From assembly GCA_025355995.1 (NCBI GenBank), contig JANXYQ010000066.1, positions 1 through 32,222 of the forward strand: 32,222 nt of DNA, in the 5' to 3' direction. The DNA comes from Spirochaetaceae bacterium. Its GTDB lineage: Bacteria > Spirochaetota > Spirochaetia > Treponematales > Rectinemataceae. The position numbers and the translations under genes were made by a program. The stretch's first letter is position 1. Each line of letters begins with the position of its first letter. A model generated the notes under the pieces. That model was not told the origin of the DNA. It ran no database searches and saw nothing but the letters and a program-made list of their open reading frames with translations. Shown here piece by piece: positions 8,606 through 16,696 of this stretch.

Positions 8606-9330
8606 CGCCTCAGGAAGGCGGCCTCTCCCTCGGCGTCCACCGATACGAGGAGCTCCTCCCCGCTTCCCAGGAAGCGCCACAGGCCGACCGGCAGCTGGGC
8701 GACGCAAGCGCCCGCGCCCGAGACGGACCCGGCCGGGGCGAAGGGGCTTTCCGGCGCCCAGGGGCCGGGGCCGGGAAGGCTCACGGCGAAGCGGCGCGGC
8801 AAGCCGAAGGCGTCGATCCTGAAATCGCGCTTGGCCAGGGCTTCCGCCGTACCGAGGGCTGGCCGTAGCCAGGGATCCCCGCAGCGCCTCGTCGCCTCGA
8901 CGGCCAGCCTGGAAAGGTCGTAGGCCCAGGGGTCGATCCCCGCTCCCGAGAGCGCCAATGCGAGGCTCGCGGCATAGCCCCCGGTCCAATCGAGGCTCAG
9001 CCTATCGCCCTCGGATACTCCCTCGGGATACAGCGCCCCCGCCGGCATGAGCCCCCTGCCCGCGGAGGAGGGCAGGGCGAGGATGGCCTGGGGCAGACCG
9101 CGCTCGACCTCGATGCTCAGCTCGGAGCCGGGCTGCGCGAGGGCCGAGACGAGGCGCCCGCCGGGGCCTCTCCAGGTGAGCGCCATGCGCTGCTCGGGCA
9201 GTAGGGCCCAGGTCGGAGGGAGGGAGGGGACCGCGAGGAGGAGCTCGTGGCGGCCTGCGGGGCCGTAGGGCGAACAGGGGCAACAGGAGGCGAGGAGTGC
9301 GGCGAGCGAAAGCGAGGGGAGAGCCTTCAT
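8602..9330 (-). CDS. Predicted lipoprotein of unknown function
   Basis: The 242-residue protein begins with a lipoprotein signal (hydrophobic core about 5-15, lipobox LASC with C16 followed by another Cys), so it is likely anchored to the envelope. I recognise no domain. The mature part is rich in Pro, Gly, Leu and Ala, with many aromatic and Gly positions suggesting a beta-rich fold. The stop overlaps the convergent phoR stop. Upstream of the ATG there is no Shine-Dalgarno; instead TATACT lies five bases ahead, suggesting leaderless transcription. It is divergent from the next gene. Confidence 0.72.
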   Translation of the reverse strand: MKALPSLSLAALLASCCPCSPYGPAGRHELLLAVPSLPPTWALLPEQRMALTWRGPGGRLVSALAQPGSELSIEVERGLPQAILALPSSAGRGLMPAGALYPEGVSEGDRLSLDWTGGYAASLALALSGAGIDPWAYDLSRLAVEATRRCGDPWLRPALGTAEALAKRDFRIDAFGLPRRFAVSLPGPGPWAPESPFAPAGSVSGAGACVAQLPVGLWRFLGSGEELLVSVDAEGEAAFLRR

Positions 9331-9335
9331 GAAGG

Positions 9336-9341
9336 AGTATA
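9336..9341 (-). promoter_or_regulatory. -10 hexamer TATACT, 5 nt from the lipoprotein ATG
   Basis: On the minus strand TATACT is followed by five bases and the ATG at 9330. Transcription would begin at or next to the start codon. I see no good -35 at 16-18 bp upstream. Confidence 0.4.
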
Positions 9342-9393
9342 GCGCGGGGGGAGCCCCGCGGCATGAGGCTGGAGGCGGAAATCGGTCCCCGGC

Positions 9394-9422
9394 TTGCCTC
9401 GGAGGAAATTTTACACGATACT
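9394..9422 (+). promoter_or_regulatory. Candidate promoter TTGCCT-N17-GATACT
   Basis: TTGCCT (9394-9399) and GATACT (9417-9422) each match the sigma-70 consensus at 4 of 6 positions, with an ideal 17-bp spacer. The -10 ends nine bases before the ATG at 9432, so the mRNA would have almost no leader. Confidence 0.4.
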
Positions 9423-9431
9423 CGATATACC

Positions 9432-10391
9432 ATGGAAGACTCGCAGGCCTTCTCGCTACAGCTAGAGGAACGGCTCGACGCGAGGCGAGAGAGGCTGGAC
9501 CTCGCCGAGCTGCAAAAGCTGAAGGAATTTTTCAAGAACTTCCAATCGGCCTTCATCGGGATGAACGCGGTCCTCCACAAGAAGGGCGTGCTCCACGACG
9601 ATCCCTACCGCTACGACCTCAAGATATCGGACGTGAAGACCCCACCGGAGAGCCCCTTCTCGGAATCGGAGAAATCCGACCAGATGAGCATGAGGGTGGC
9701 CCAGTTCGAGGCCTACCTCGATTTCCTCAATAATTACTACCAATTCAGCTGCGATTTCCTCACGATGGGCCGCATCAAGCGCGTCCTCGCCCTCGTCAAG
9801 TACTACAATTTCTCCCAGTTCACCGATACCAGCACCCAGCTCAACACGAGGGCCCTCGCCGAGATCGCCGGCACCATCAAGAAGGGGAGCGATCAATTCT
9901 CCGCCGGCCTCATCGCCGACTCGGTAGCCCAGCTCGACAAGCTGAGCCGCGAGATACTCGCCTGCCTGAAGGAGCTGACGGACTATCATAAAGAGCGCTA
10001 CAAGCTTGAGCTGCGCCAGATCGTGATGCCCGGACTCCCGATAGACGCCGACCTCGCGATCGGCAAGAGGGACGAGGCGCTCAGGCTGGTCAAGCGCAAA
10101 TTCTCCGAGGTTTCCTCCGAGAGACCTTTCTACCCCGAGCTCGTCGAGGAGGTCCTGAACGAGGATTATTCCTCCGACGGCCCGTCCCTCCGCGAGGACC
10201 TTCTGCGGCGCTTCGCCCCGGCGGAGGCGAAGAAGGCCGACGACTCGCAGGCGAAATCGTACAAGGGCCTGCTGCTCGACGGCATCCGCTCCCTGTCCGG
10301 CGCCTCCTTCGCCCTCGAGGAGGTATCGCGAAGCTCGAGGAGGACTCGGTCCTGCTCTCGTCCTTCGACCAGGGCCTGGGCGCGCGCCTGA
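9432..10391 (+). CDS. Frameshifted hypothetical protein, N-terminal part
   Basis: This is the 5' portion of a gene that continues in another frame to 10852. It is mainly helical, charged and cytoplasmic in character, with segments such as QKLKEFFKNFQSAFIGMNAVLHKKG and LDFLNNYYQFSCDFLTMGRIKR; I recognise no named family. Good sequence ends at about 10322 (FALEE). After that this frame turns into Ser/Arg-rich nonsense and stops, while the frame that takes over at 10325 reads IAKLEEDSVLLSSFDQGLG without a break. One missing base between 10320 and 10325 explains it. An in-frame ATG at 9363 with GGGGAG upstream is an alternative start, but codons between 9363 and 9432 are unlike the rest of the gene. 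Confidence 0.7.
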   Translation: MEDSQAFSLQLEERLDARRERLDLAELQKLKEFFKNFQSAFIGMNAVLHKKGVLHDDPYRYDLKISDVKTPPESPFSESEKSDQMSMRVAQFEAYLDFLNNYYQFSCDFLTMGRIKRVLALVKYYNFSQFTDTSTQLNTRALAEIAGTIKKGSDQFSAGLIADSVAQLDKLSREILACLKELTDYHKERYKLELRQIVMPGLPIDADLAIGKRDEALRLVKRKFSEVSSERPFYPELVEEVLNEDYSSDGPSLREDLLRRFAPAEAKKADDSQAKSYKGLLLDGIRSLSGASFALEEVSRSSRRTRSCSRPSTRAWARA

Positions 10392-10396
10392 AGCGG

Positions 10397-10852
10397 ATGA
10401 TACGCAAGCTCTTCGCGCCCGAGGACAAGGGCCTCGTCTACGAGGTCGAGTTCGTGGATCCCGTCACCAAGGCCTGCGCGACCGAGGAGCTGGACTTCCG
10501 CGCCTTCGTCGCGGAGACTCTAAAAAAGGCCCGATTCCTCTCCTCGCTCTCGCAGCGCGGGGGGCCTTCGGCGAAGCGCCTCGAGGGGATGACCGACGAT
10601 CACGCCTACAAATTCCTGCAGCGCAACATCGAGGAGCTGCAGAGGGCGTTGCGCGTCCTCGCGGCCCTCGAGGAGTTCTTCAAGTCCGAGGTGCCCGGCG
10701 AGGCGAAGGCCCGCGTCAAGGGAGTCCGCGGCGAGATAACCACGGTCAAGGGTGCCGTGATCAAAGCCAACCAGAAGAAACACGAATACGTGGCCCAGTG
10801 CGAGGAGCTCGAGCAGATGAAGCGCCTCGGCATCAAGGATTCCGCACCGTAG
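10397..10852 (+). CDS. Frameshifted hypothetical protein, C-terminal part
   Basis: This is the 3' portion of the preceding gene. Coding-like sequence actually begins at 10325, upstream of this first ATG, and joins the N-terminal part without gap or overlap. The fragment has about 151 residues and is helical and charged (ITTVKGAVIKANQKKHEYVAQCEELEQM near the end). The restored protein would have about 473 residues. The two halves are otherwise clean, so a sequencing or assembly error, or a very recent mutation, is more likely than two genes. Function is unknown. The next gene starts 28 nt downstream on the same strand. Confidence 0.65.
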   Translation: MIRKLFAPEDKGLVYEVEFVDPVTKACATEELDFRAFVAETLKKARFLSSLSQRGGPSAKRLEGMTDDHAYKFLQRNIEELQRALRVLAALEEFFKSEVPGEAKARVKGVRGEITTVKGAVIKANQKKHEYVAQCEELEQMKRLGIKDSAP

Positions 10853-10880
10853 CGAGTCGCTGACGACCCAAGGAGAAAGC

Positions 10881-12503
10881 ATGAAACCAAGGATACTTGC
10901 GATAGCGGCCATGGCGCTCGCCATCGCCGCCGCGCCGGCGGCGATGGCGGCGCAGGCGGCCGACGAGGTGCCGAAGCCCGAGGAATTCGTCGCCGCCTTC
11001 AACGTCCTGGACCTCCAGCTCGACCCCCACCACTCCATCTACTCGGCGGAGGCGCAGATCTTCACGGCCGTCTACGAGGGGCTCTTCTCCTACGACCCCA
11101 ACAGCCTCGACCCGGTGAAGGCGGCCTGCCGCTCGTTCACCCGCTCGCAGGACGGGAAGACCTACACCTTTTACATCCGCGACGAGGCCCGCTGGTCCGA
11201 CGGCTCGCCCCTCCTCGCCCGCGACTTCAGGGACGCCTGGCTGCGCGCCATCTCCCCCAAGACGAAGGCCGACTACGGGGAATTCTTCGACATCATCGCC
11301 GGCGCCCACGACTACCGCACGGGCAAGACGGCGGATCCCTCCTCCGTCGGGATCTCGGTCATCGCCGACAAGATCCTCCAGGTGAAGCTCGAGGCGAGGA
11401 CGGACTATTTCACGCGCCTGCTCTGCCACCATTCCTTCTCGCCGATCCACCCCTCGATGCTCGCGGCCAAGGATTGGCGCGCGGCGCTGCCCTTCCCCGG
11501 GAACGGGCCCTATGCCTTCTCGTCCTTCGACTCCTCGGGGCTCCTCTTGGTCAAGAACGAGAAGTACTGGGACGCCGCCTCGGTCAAGATCCCCCGCATC
11601 CGCGCCGTCTTCACGGACGACGACGCCGACGCCACCAGGCGCTTCGACGACGGGTCCCTGCACTGGCTCGCGGGGCCCATGGACTTCAACGCCCTGCTCG
11701 CCCAGGGATCGATACAGGTAGGGCTCATGTTCAGCACTCATTACTGGTTCTTCGATTGCGGGAGCGCGCCGTGGTCGGACCGCGACGTCAGGCGGGCCCT
11801 CGCCCTCCTCCTTCCCTGGGACCAGATCCGCGCGAAGGACAAGTACCTCGCCCCCGCGACGACCCTCGTACTGCCCTACGCGAGCTACCACGGGGCAAAG
11901 GGCTTCGCCGCGGCCGACCAGGAAGAGGCGATGCGCCTCCTCGAGAAGGCGGGGCACAAGAACGGGGCGGGCCTGCCCAAGCTGGCCACACTCGTGCCGG
12001 AGGGCAGCGACGACGCCAAGCGCGTGTCGGGCCTCATGAAGGAGGCCTGGGAAAAGCTCCCCGACCTCGTCGTCGAGCTCAAGACCGTCAGCGCGGCTTC
12101 CTACTTCTCGGTAGTCCGGTCCGGCCCCGAGGCCGGCGGCTGGACCCTCTCCTCGACGAGCTGGATCGGCGACTTCTCCGATCCGGTAGCCTTCCTCCAG
12201 ATGTGGGCGGCGGATTCCAACCTCAACGACGCCCGCCTCTCCGACCCCGAGTTCGACCGCCTCCTCGGCGTCGCCGCGGCGAAGACGGGCGACGAACGCT
12301 TGGACGCGCTCGGCCTGGCCGAGACGCGGCTCCTCTCCGGCGCCGCCGTCCTGCCCATCTATCATAGCCTCGCGGCCAACGTCATCGATACCGACTACGT
12401 CGACGGCTGGTACCCGAACGCCCTCGACATCCATCCTTTCAAGTACCTGTCCTTCGGCGAGCGAAGGGTGCGCGCCAACGTCGCCATGGCGATGGCGAGG
12501 TAG
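10881..12503 (+). CDS. ABC transporter substrate-binding protein, family 5 (oligopeptide/OppA type)
   Basis: The 540-residue protein has an Ala-rich signal peptide (about 1-24, AMA-AQA) and no lipobox, so it is a secreted or periplasmic solute-binding protein. The family-5 signature is clear: VYEGLFSYDPNSLDPVKAACRSF, the block RDEARWSDGSPLLARDFRDAW, and a C-terminal TDYVDGWYPNALDIHPFKYLSF. Such proteins deliver oligopeptides or related solutes to a dipeptide/oligopeptide permease. No permease or ATPase gene lies nearby, so it is an orphan subunit. AAGGAG sits 7 nt before the ATG. The following gene begins one base after its TAG. Confidence 0.88.
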   Translation: MKPRILAIAAMALAIAAAPAAMAAQAADEVPKPEEFVAAFNVLDLQLDPHHSIYSAEAQIFTAVYEGLFSYDPNSLDPVKAACRSFTRSQDGKTYTFYIRDEARWSDGSPLLARDFRDAWLRAISPKTKADYGEFFDIIAGAHDYRTGKTADPSSVGISVIADKILQVKLEARTDYFTRLLCHHSFSPIHPSMLAAKDWRAALPFPGNGPYAFSSFDSSGLLLVKNEKYWDAASVKIPRIRAVFTDDDADATRRFDDGSLHWLAGPMDFNALLAQGSIQVGLMFSTHYWFFDCGSAPWSDRDVRRALALLLPWDQIRAKDKYLAPATTLVLPYASYHGAKGFAAADQEEAMRLLEKAGHKNGAGLPKLATLVPEGSDDAKRVSGLMKEAWEKLPDLVVELKTVSAASYFSVVRSGPEAGGWTLSSTSWIGDFSDPVAFLQMWAADSNLNDARLSDPEFDRLLGVAAAKTGDERLDALGLAETRLLSGAAVLPIYHSLAANVIDTDYVDGWYPNALDIHPFKYLSFGERRVRANVAMAMAR

Positions 12504-12504
12504 C

Positions 12505-13488
12505 ATGAAAAAGACCCTTGCGGACCTCCTGTTCGTATTCCTCGGCCTGCCCGTCGCCCTATCGGCCCTCTTCCTCGTGTCGGTGAGGCCCCTTGCCCTC
12601 GACCGCGAGACCTATCGGCGCTTCGTCGAGGACGACAGGCTGTACTCCGCGCTGCAGGCGCCCGAGATGGCGGCCCGCGCGCCGAAGACCATTTCCATCG
12701 GGCCGGCGATTTTCGACGGCCCCGCCCTGACCGCGGCGCTACAAAAGAGCCTTCCCGTCCCCGAGCTCAAGGAGACCGGATCGCGCGCGATCGACGCGGC
12801 CCTGGGAGCGGCCGAGCGCGGCGTTGCCGGCTTCCCCCTCCAGCTCGACCTGAAGCCCCTGAAGGCGGCGCTGCGGGCAAAGGGTCCGGCCATGGCGCGA
12901 GACTACGCGGCGGCGCTCGCCGGCGCGAATGCGACGGCCAAGGGGCCGGATGCGCTCAAGGGAGCGGACGCGGCCAAGGCTATCGTCGCCGCAGTCGACG
13001 CCCTGCCCGACACTGCCACCGCCCAACCCCCGGCGCCCGGCACGAGGCGGATAGGCGGCCCGATAGGAGTCCTGTCGAGAGGCCCGGACCTGAGCGGGCA
13101 GGGCCTCACCCAGGCCCTCCTCAACAGGATGACGGCGACGACGGCCGCCGCCGCCGCCCTCCTCCTGGCGGGCCTCGGCGCCCTCGGGGGCACGGGCCTC
13201 GTCTCGAGGCTCTCTCGCGCGGGCAGGTACCTCCTCGTCCCCTCGGCCCTCGTCCTCGCCCTGGGCGTCGTCCTAGCGATACCCGGCGGCCTCATCCTGC
13301 AGAACGTCCTCCCCCGCGAGTTGCAGGGAATGATCGGGGGCGCGGGCGGCGCCGCGCTGAAAGCCTACCTCGCGAGCGCGCTCGGCCCCGTGGCGCGGGC
13401 TTTCTTCGTCACCGGCCTCGTCGGCGCCAGCCTGGGCGGCGTCCTCGCGCAGGCCAGGCGCTTCGCGGAACCCAAGGAACTGGAATAG
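12505..13488 (+). CDS. Hypothetical inner-membrane protein, four TM segments
   Basis: The 327-residue protein has one N-terminal TM segment (about 9-28), a soluble loop of about 180 residues that is probably extracytoplasmic, and three closely spaced C-terminal TM segments (about 209-320). The loop is Ala/Pro-rich near its end. I recognise no domain and no catalytic motif. It is packed between the oligopeptide-binding protein (one-base gap) and the thymidine-kinase-like gene (starts immediately after its stop), so the three are probably co-transcribed. A link to the binding protein is possible but not shown. Confidence 0.7.
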   Translation: MKKTLADLLFVFLGLPVALSALFLVSVRPLALDRETYRRFVEDDRLYSALQAPEMAARAPKTISIGPAIFDGPALTAALQKSLPVPELKETGSRAIDAALGAAERGVAGFPLQLDLKPLKAALRAKGPAMARDYAAALAGANATAKGPDALKGADAAKAIVAAVDALPDTATAQPPAPGTRRIGGPIGVLSRGPDLSGQGLTQALLNRMTATTAAAAALLLAGLGALGGTGLVSRLSRAGRYLLVPSALVLALGVVLAIPGGLILQNVLPRELQGMIGGAGGAALKAYLASALGPVARAFFVTGLVGASLGGVLAQARRFAEPKELE

Positions 13489-14649
13489 ATGGCCGAGCCC
13501 TCCCGCGTCGCGGGCGAGGCGAGCGACGCGATGGGCGACCTGGGCGACGCATCGAGCCTCCTGCGCAACCTGGGCTACCCCAGGCTGCGGGTGCACCATC
13601 CCTTCAACCATTTCGACTTCACCCGCCCCGGCAGGCGCATCCTCGTCATAGGCCCGATGGGTTCGGGCAAGACCGAGTTCTCCGCGCGGATGTGGCGGGA
13701 CAGCAGGGTGGCCATGGCCAAGACCGGGGCTGCCCGGAGCTCGGCGACCACCGACGGGGCCGACAGGCGGGACATCTTCGTCGTGCGCTCGAGCCTGGAC
13801 TCCGCGCGCTTCCCCGACTATCCGGCCGACGCCCTCGCGTACCGCGGCGGCTACGAGCGCTGCGGCGACAGGATCGGGCAGGCGAGCGATTCCTTCGCGC
13901 TCGAGAGACTCCTCGCGGAGAACCCCGGCGTAGGGACCTGGATTGTCGACGAGGCCGCCTTCTTCGATGAGCGACTCGCCTACCTCATGAGGGATGAGTC
14001 GCTCCGCCGCGGCCTCGTGTTCGTGTGCCCCACCCTCGTCCTCAATTTCCGCAGGGAGATATTCAACCAGACCGCCCGCCTCATCCTCGACATAGCCACC
14101 GACGTCTTCCCCCTGACCGCCTACTGCGAGCAGGCCGAGTGCCTCGCGGACTCGCTGTACACCTATAGGTACTACCTAGTGGACGGGGTGGAATGCCCGG
14201 CCCCCTACTTCGATCCCCTCATCATCATCGGGGGCGACAGGACGAAAGAGGACGGCCGCGAGCCGAACTACTGCACGCGCTGCGACGAGCACCACTACCT
14301 GCCGGGCAAAGAATACACCTTCTTCACCCTCAAGCCCATGGGCGAGGCGGCCGCCCGCGGCGACCTCAAGCCCCTGCTCGCCGAGCTGGCCGCGGTAGCC
14401 GGCGGATCCGCCGACTCGAGGCTGGCGACGAGCCTGCGGGCCCGCCACCTCGAGTGCCGCGATCCCTGCCCCGAGATGCTCGAGTCCCTGCGCCTCCCCT
14501 GCCTCGCGGAACGCGAGCTCGCCTACCTGTTCGCGGAGCAGAACCTGCTCTCGGCGGAGCAGCTGCGCTCGATCGTCGCCGACCTGGGCCTCGACCGCGA
14601 GTACCTCATGAGGCGGCTCAGCGACAACAGGCGGCCGATGGAGCTGTAG
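13489..14649 (+). CDS. Thymidine-kinase-like protein (type II TK fold), extended
   Basis: The 386-residue protein resembles zinc-containing type II thymidine kinases, which phosphorylate thymidine with ATP in the salvage pathway, but is about twice their usual length. It has a P-loop GPMGSGKTEF (about 55-62), a Walker-B-like DEAAFF (D154, E155; DE-A/Q-FF in TKs), and a lasso/zinc region with C213, C218, C262 and C265 flanking IIIGGDRTKED. A further roughly 110 residues follow with two Cys pairs. An N-terminal extension of about 45 residues precedes the P-loop. Family assignment is fairly sure; thymidine as substrate is inferred. The ATG follows the upstream stop directly. Confidence 0.8.
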   Translation: MAEPSRVAGEASDAMGDLGDASSLLRNLGYPRLRVHHPFNHFDFTRPGRRILVIGPMGSGKTEFSARMWRDSRVAMAKTGAARSSATTDGADRRDIFVVRSSLDSARFPDYPADALAYRGGYERCGDRIGQASDSFALERLLAENPGVGTWIVDEAAFFDERLAYLMRDESLRRGLVFVCPTLVLNFRREIFNQTARLILDIATDVFPLTAYCEQAECLADSLYTYRYYLVDGVECPAPYFDPLIIIGGDRTKEDGREPNYCTRCDEHHYLPGKEYTFFTLKPMGEAAARGDLKPLLAELAAVAGGSADSRLATSLRARHLECRDPCPEMLESLRLPCLAERELAYLFAEQNLLSAEQLRSIVADLGLDREYLMRRLSDNRRPMEL

Positions 14650-14657
14650 GGACCGGC

Positions 14658-14685
14658 TTGGCTTTCGCGAGTTAGGCGATATAAA
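14658..14685 (+). promoter_or_regulatory. Candidate promoter TTGGCT-N16-TATAAA for the MFS gene
   Basis: TTGGCT (14658-14663) and TATAAA (14680-14685) are spaced 16 bp apart. The -10 ends nine bases before the ATG at 14695, and no Shine-Dalgarno fits in that interval. Confidence 0.5.
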
Positions 14686-14694
14686 CTGCCGCCC

Positions 14695-15954
14695 ATGGGA
14701 AAGAAGAATCGTCCCGAGCCACTGCCGCGCGCCATCCGCTACCTATTCCTCGCGCGGCTAATCAATTCCGCGGGCAGCTTCGTGATGCCCTTCATGACCA
14801 TGCTGCTCACGGTGAAGCTCGGCTGGGCGTCCGACAGGGCCGGGCTCTTCATGACCCTCATGTTCCTGGCCGGCGGCGCGGGCATGCTCGCGGGCGGCAA
14901 GATCGGCGACAGCGTCGGCCGCAAGCGCCTCATAGTATCCTGCCAAGCGGGATCGGCCGCGCTCTTCCTCGCCTGCTTCGCCCTCGGCGTCGGCCCCGCC
15001 CTCCCCTACCTCGCCGCGGGGTCCAGCATTCTCCTGAGCTCGACATGGCCGGTGTTCAACGCGATGGTCGCCGATATCGCGCCGCCGGACAAACGGCGCC
15101 GAGCCTATTCCCTCATCTACTGGGGCAACAATATCGGCTTCTCGCTCGGCCCCATGGCCGCGGGCTTCCTCTTCAACAGGGCTACACCCCTCATGTTCCT
15201 CTGCAACGCCGTAGCCCTCGCCTCAGTCTCCTGCATCCTCGGATTCTGCGTAAGGGAGACCCTGCCGGCCGCAGCCGTCGCGGCCGCCGAGCAGAAGGCC
15301 GGGGCGGCGCCCGACCCCGCGCCGGAGGCCGCGGAGAGGGGCGGCATACTGGCCGTCCTTGCGAGCCGCCCGCTCCTCCTCGCCTTCGCGCTCGCGCTCG
15401 CCCTGCTCAACCTCGTCTACGCCCAGCACCAGTTCAGCCTGCCCCTATTCCTCGAGGCGCGGCTCGGCCAGGCGGGACCCTCGGCCTTCGGTGCGGCGAT
15501 GACGGCCAACGGCCTCACGGTGGTCGCCTGCACCATCCCCCTCGCCTTTCTCTCGAGAAGGCTCTCTCCCCTCGCCTGTATGCCGATAGCCGGGATGCTC
15601 TACGCTGCGGGCTTCGGCCTGCTCGCCTTCCTGCCCTCGGGAAGCGGGGCCGGCCCGCTGGCCCTCGTCCTGGGGTCGACCTTCGTCTGGACCCTCGGGG
15701 AGATACTCGCGGCCACCAACGTCAACGCCTTCATCGCGTCGCGCTCGCCCGCCAGCCACCGATCGCGGCTCAACTCCCTGGTTTCGCTCATCGCGCAGTC
15801 GGGGTCGATGCTCTGCCCCCTCGTCTCCGGGAGCTTCATCGCCGCGCGCGGCTCGGCGGCGGTCTGGCCCGCTGCAGCCTGCCTCGGCCTCGTCGGCTCC
15901 GCGCTGATGGCGGCGCTCTACCTGGCGGACCGCTCGAGGGTCAGGGCCGAGTGA
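14695..15954 (+). CDS. Major facilitator superfamily (MFS) transporter
   Basis: The 419-residue integral membrane protein has about 12 hydrophobic segments. The loop between TM2 and TM3 reads GGKIGDSVGRKRLIV, the MFS motif G-x3-D-x2-GR-(K/R). A cytoplasmic linker (about 190-215, Ala/Pro/Glu-rich) separates two six-TM halves. The TM5 region (NNIGFSLGPMAAGFL) resembles drug-efflux MFS proteins, but the substrate cannot be read from the sequence. There is no Shine-Dalgarno; a promoter ends nine bases upstream. Its 3' end overlaps by 14 bases the end of a decayed gene on the other strand. Confidence 0.9.
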   Translation: MGKKNRPEPLPRAIRYLFLARLINSAGSFVMPFMTMLLTVKLGWASDRAGLFMTLMFLAGGAGMLAGGKIGDSVGRKRLIVSCQAGSAALFLACFALGVGPALPYLAAGSSILLSSTWPVFNAMVADIAPPDKRRRAYSLIYWGNNIGFSLGPMAAGFLFNRATPLMFLCNAVALASVSCILGFCVRETLPAAAVAAAEQKAGAAPDPAPEAAERGGILAVLASRPLLLAFALALALLNLVYAQHQFSLPLFLEARLGQAGPSAFGAAMTANGLTVVACTIPLAFLSRRLSPLACMPIAGMLYAAGFGLLAFLPSGSGAGPLALVLGSTFVWTLGEILAATNVNAFIASRSPASHRSRLNSLVSLIAQSGSMLCPLVSGSFIAARGSAAVWPAAACLGLVGSALMAALYLADRSRVRAE

Positions 15955-16650
15955 CCTTCCGGATGCGGTTGTTGCCGCCGTCCGAGAAATAGATGCTGCC
16001 CTTCGCATCGACCGCTACGTAGGTTGGGCTGGGAAGCGAAGCCGATTTGGCGGCGCCCCCGTCCCCGGATTTCCCGGGCTGTTCCCAATTCCCCGCGACC
16101 GTCGAAATCGTTCCGGCGATAGCGATTTTCCTGACGCGGCAACCCCCCCACGAAATATATTTCGCCCGAGGGTACGATAGTCACGCCCATCGGGTAGGCG
16201 AGCCGTACGGAAGTCGTGGGGGGCGTCCAGCATCGCGGAAATCGCCGGACCCTCGTCTCCCTAGAAGCCTGCGGTTCCGGTTCCCGCTATCGTCGAGATG
16301 ACCCAGTCCCACTTTGCGAATATCGTCGTATCCCCGAGAAGGACCAATTCATCACCCTCGAAGTAGTCATAGCCGCCGCCATCCGCCTCTCGGTTCCAGC
16401 AATAGAATGCGTAACCCGACTTCCCGAGCGACCCGCTATTACCGAGCACGATCGCGCTTGTCACGATATCGTATTACCTGGCTTCTGCGTGTACGGAGCC
16501 GCTCTTCGCTCCGTTCGCGTCATAGGTCAACATATCAGAGCAGGTGGCCGACGATCCCCCCGCATCCGAGGAGCGAAATGGCGATCGCAGCAAAGCCGAG
16601 CACGAGGAAAAAAGATCGCGCGCGAGCGATTCGTTCGGGATTCTTCTCAT
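15941..16650 (-). pseudogene. Decayed lipoprotein gene with Listeria-Bacteroides repeat and NHL repeats
   Basis: On the minus strand an ATG at 16650 with GAGGAG upstream starts a signal peptide whose frame breaks once, then continues as FFLVLGFAAIAISLLGC, a lipobox. Next comes a Listeria-Bacteroides repeat remnant (LTYDANGAKSG, then SGYAFYCWNREADGGG, ending FAKWDW). NHL-type segments follow: VISTIAGTGTAGF, MGVTIVPSGEIYFVGG, STVAGNWEQPGKSGDGGAA and VAVDAKGSIYFSDGGNNRI. Reading the whole needs frame changes near the signal peptide, at about 16215 and at about 16145, and passes in-frame TAA and TAG codons. The intact ancestor was a surface lipoprotein with a repeat-adhesin-like domain and a beta-propeller-type end. 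It is clearly non-functional as it stands. Confidence 0.75.
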
Positions 16651-16696
16651 GGTCCAAACTCCTCGAAATATTCCTTTCCGTTTTTCGCTGGCCGCG

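Noticed and set aside
10833-12506. 557-codon open frame opposite the oligopeptide-binding protein
   Set aside because: The plus-strand frame has a signal peptide, Shine-Dalgarno and clear family motifs; the opposite frame is Val/Gly/Arg-rich antisense shadow.
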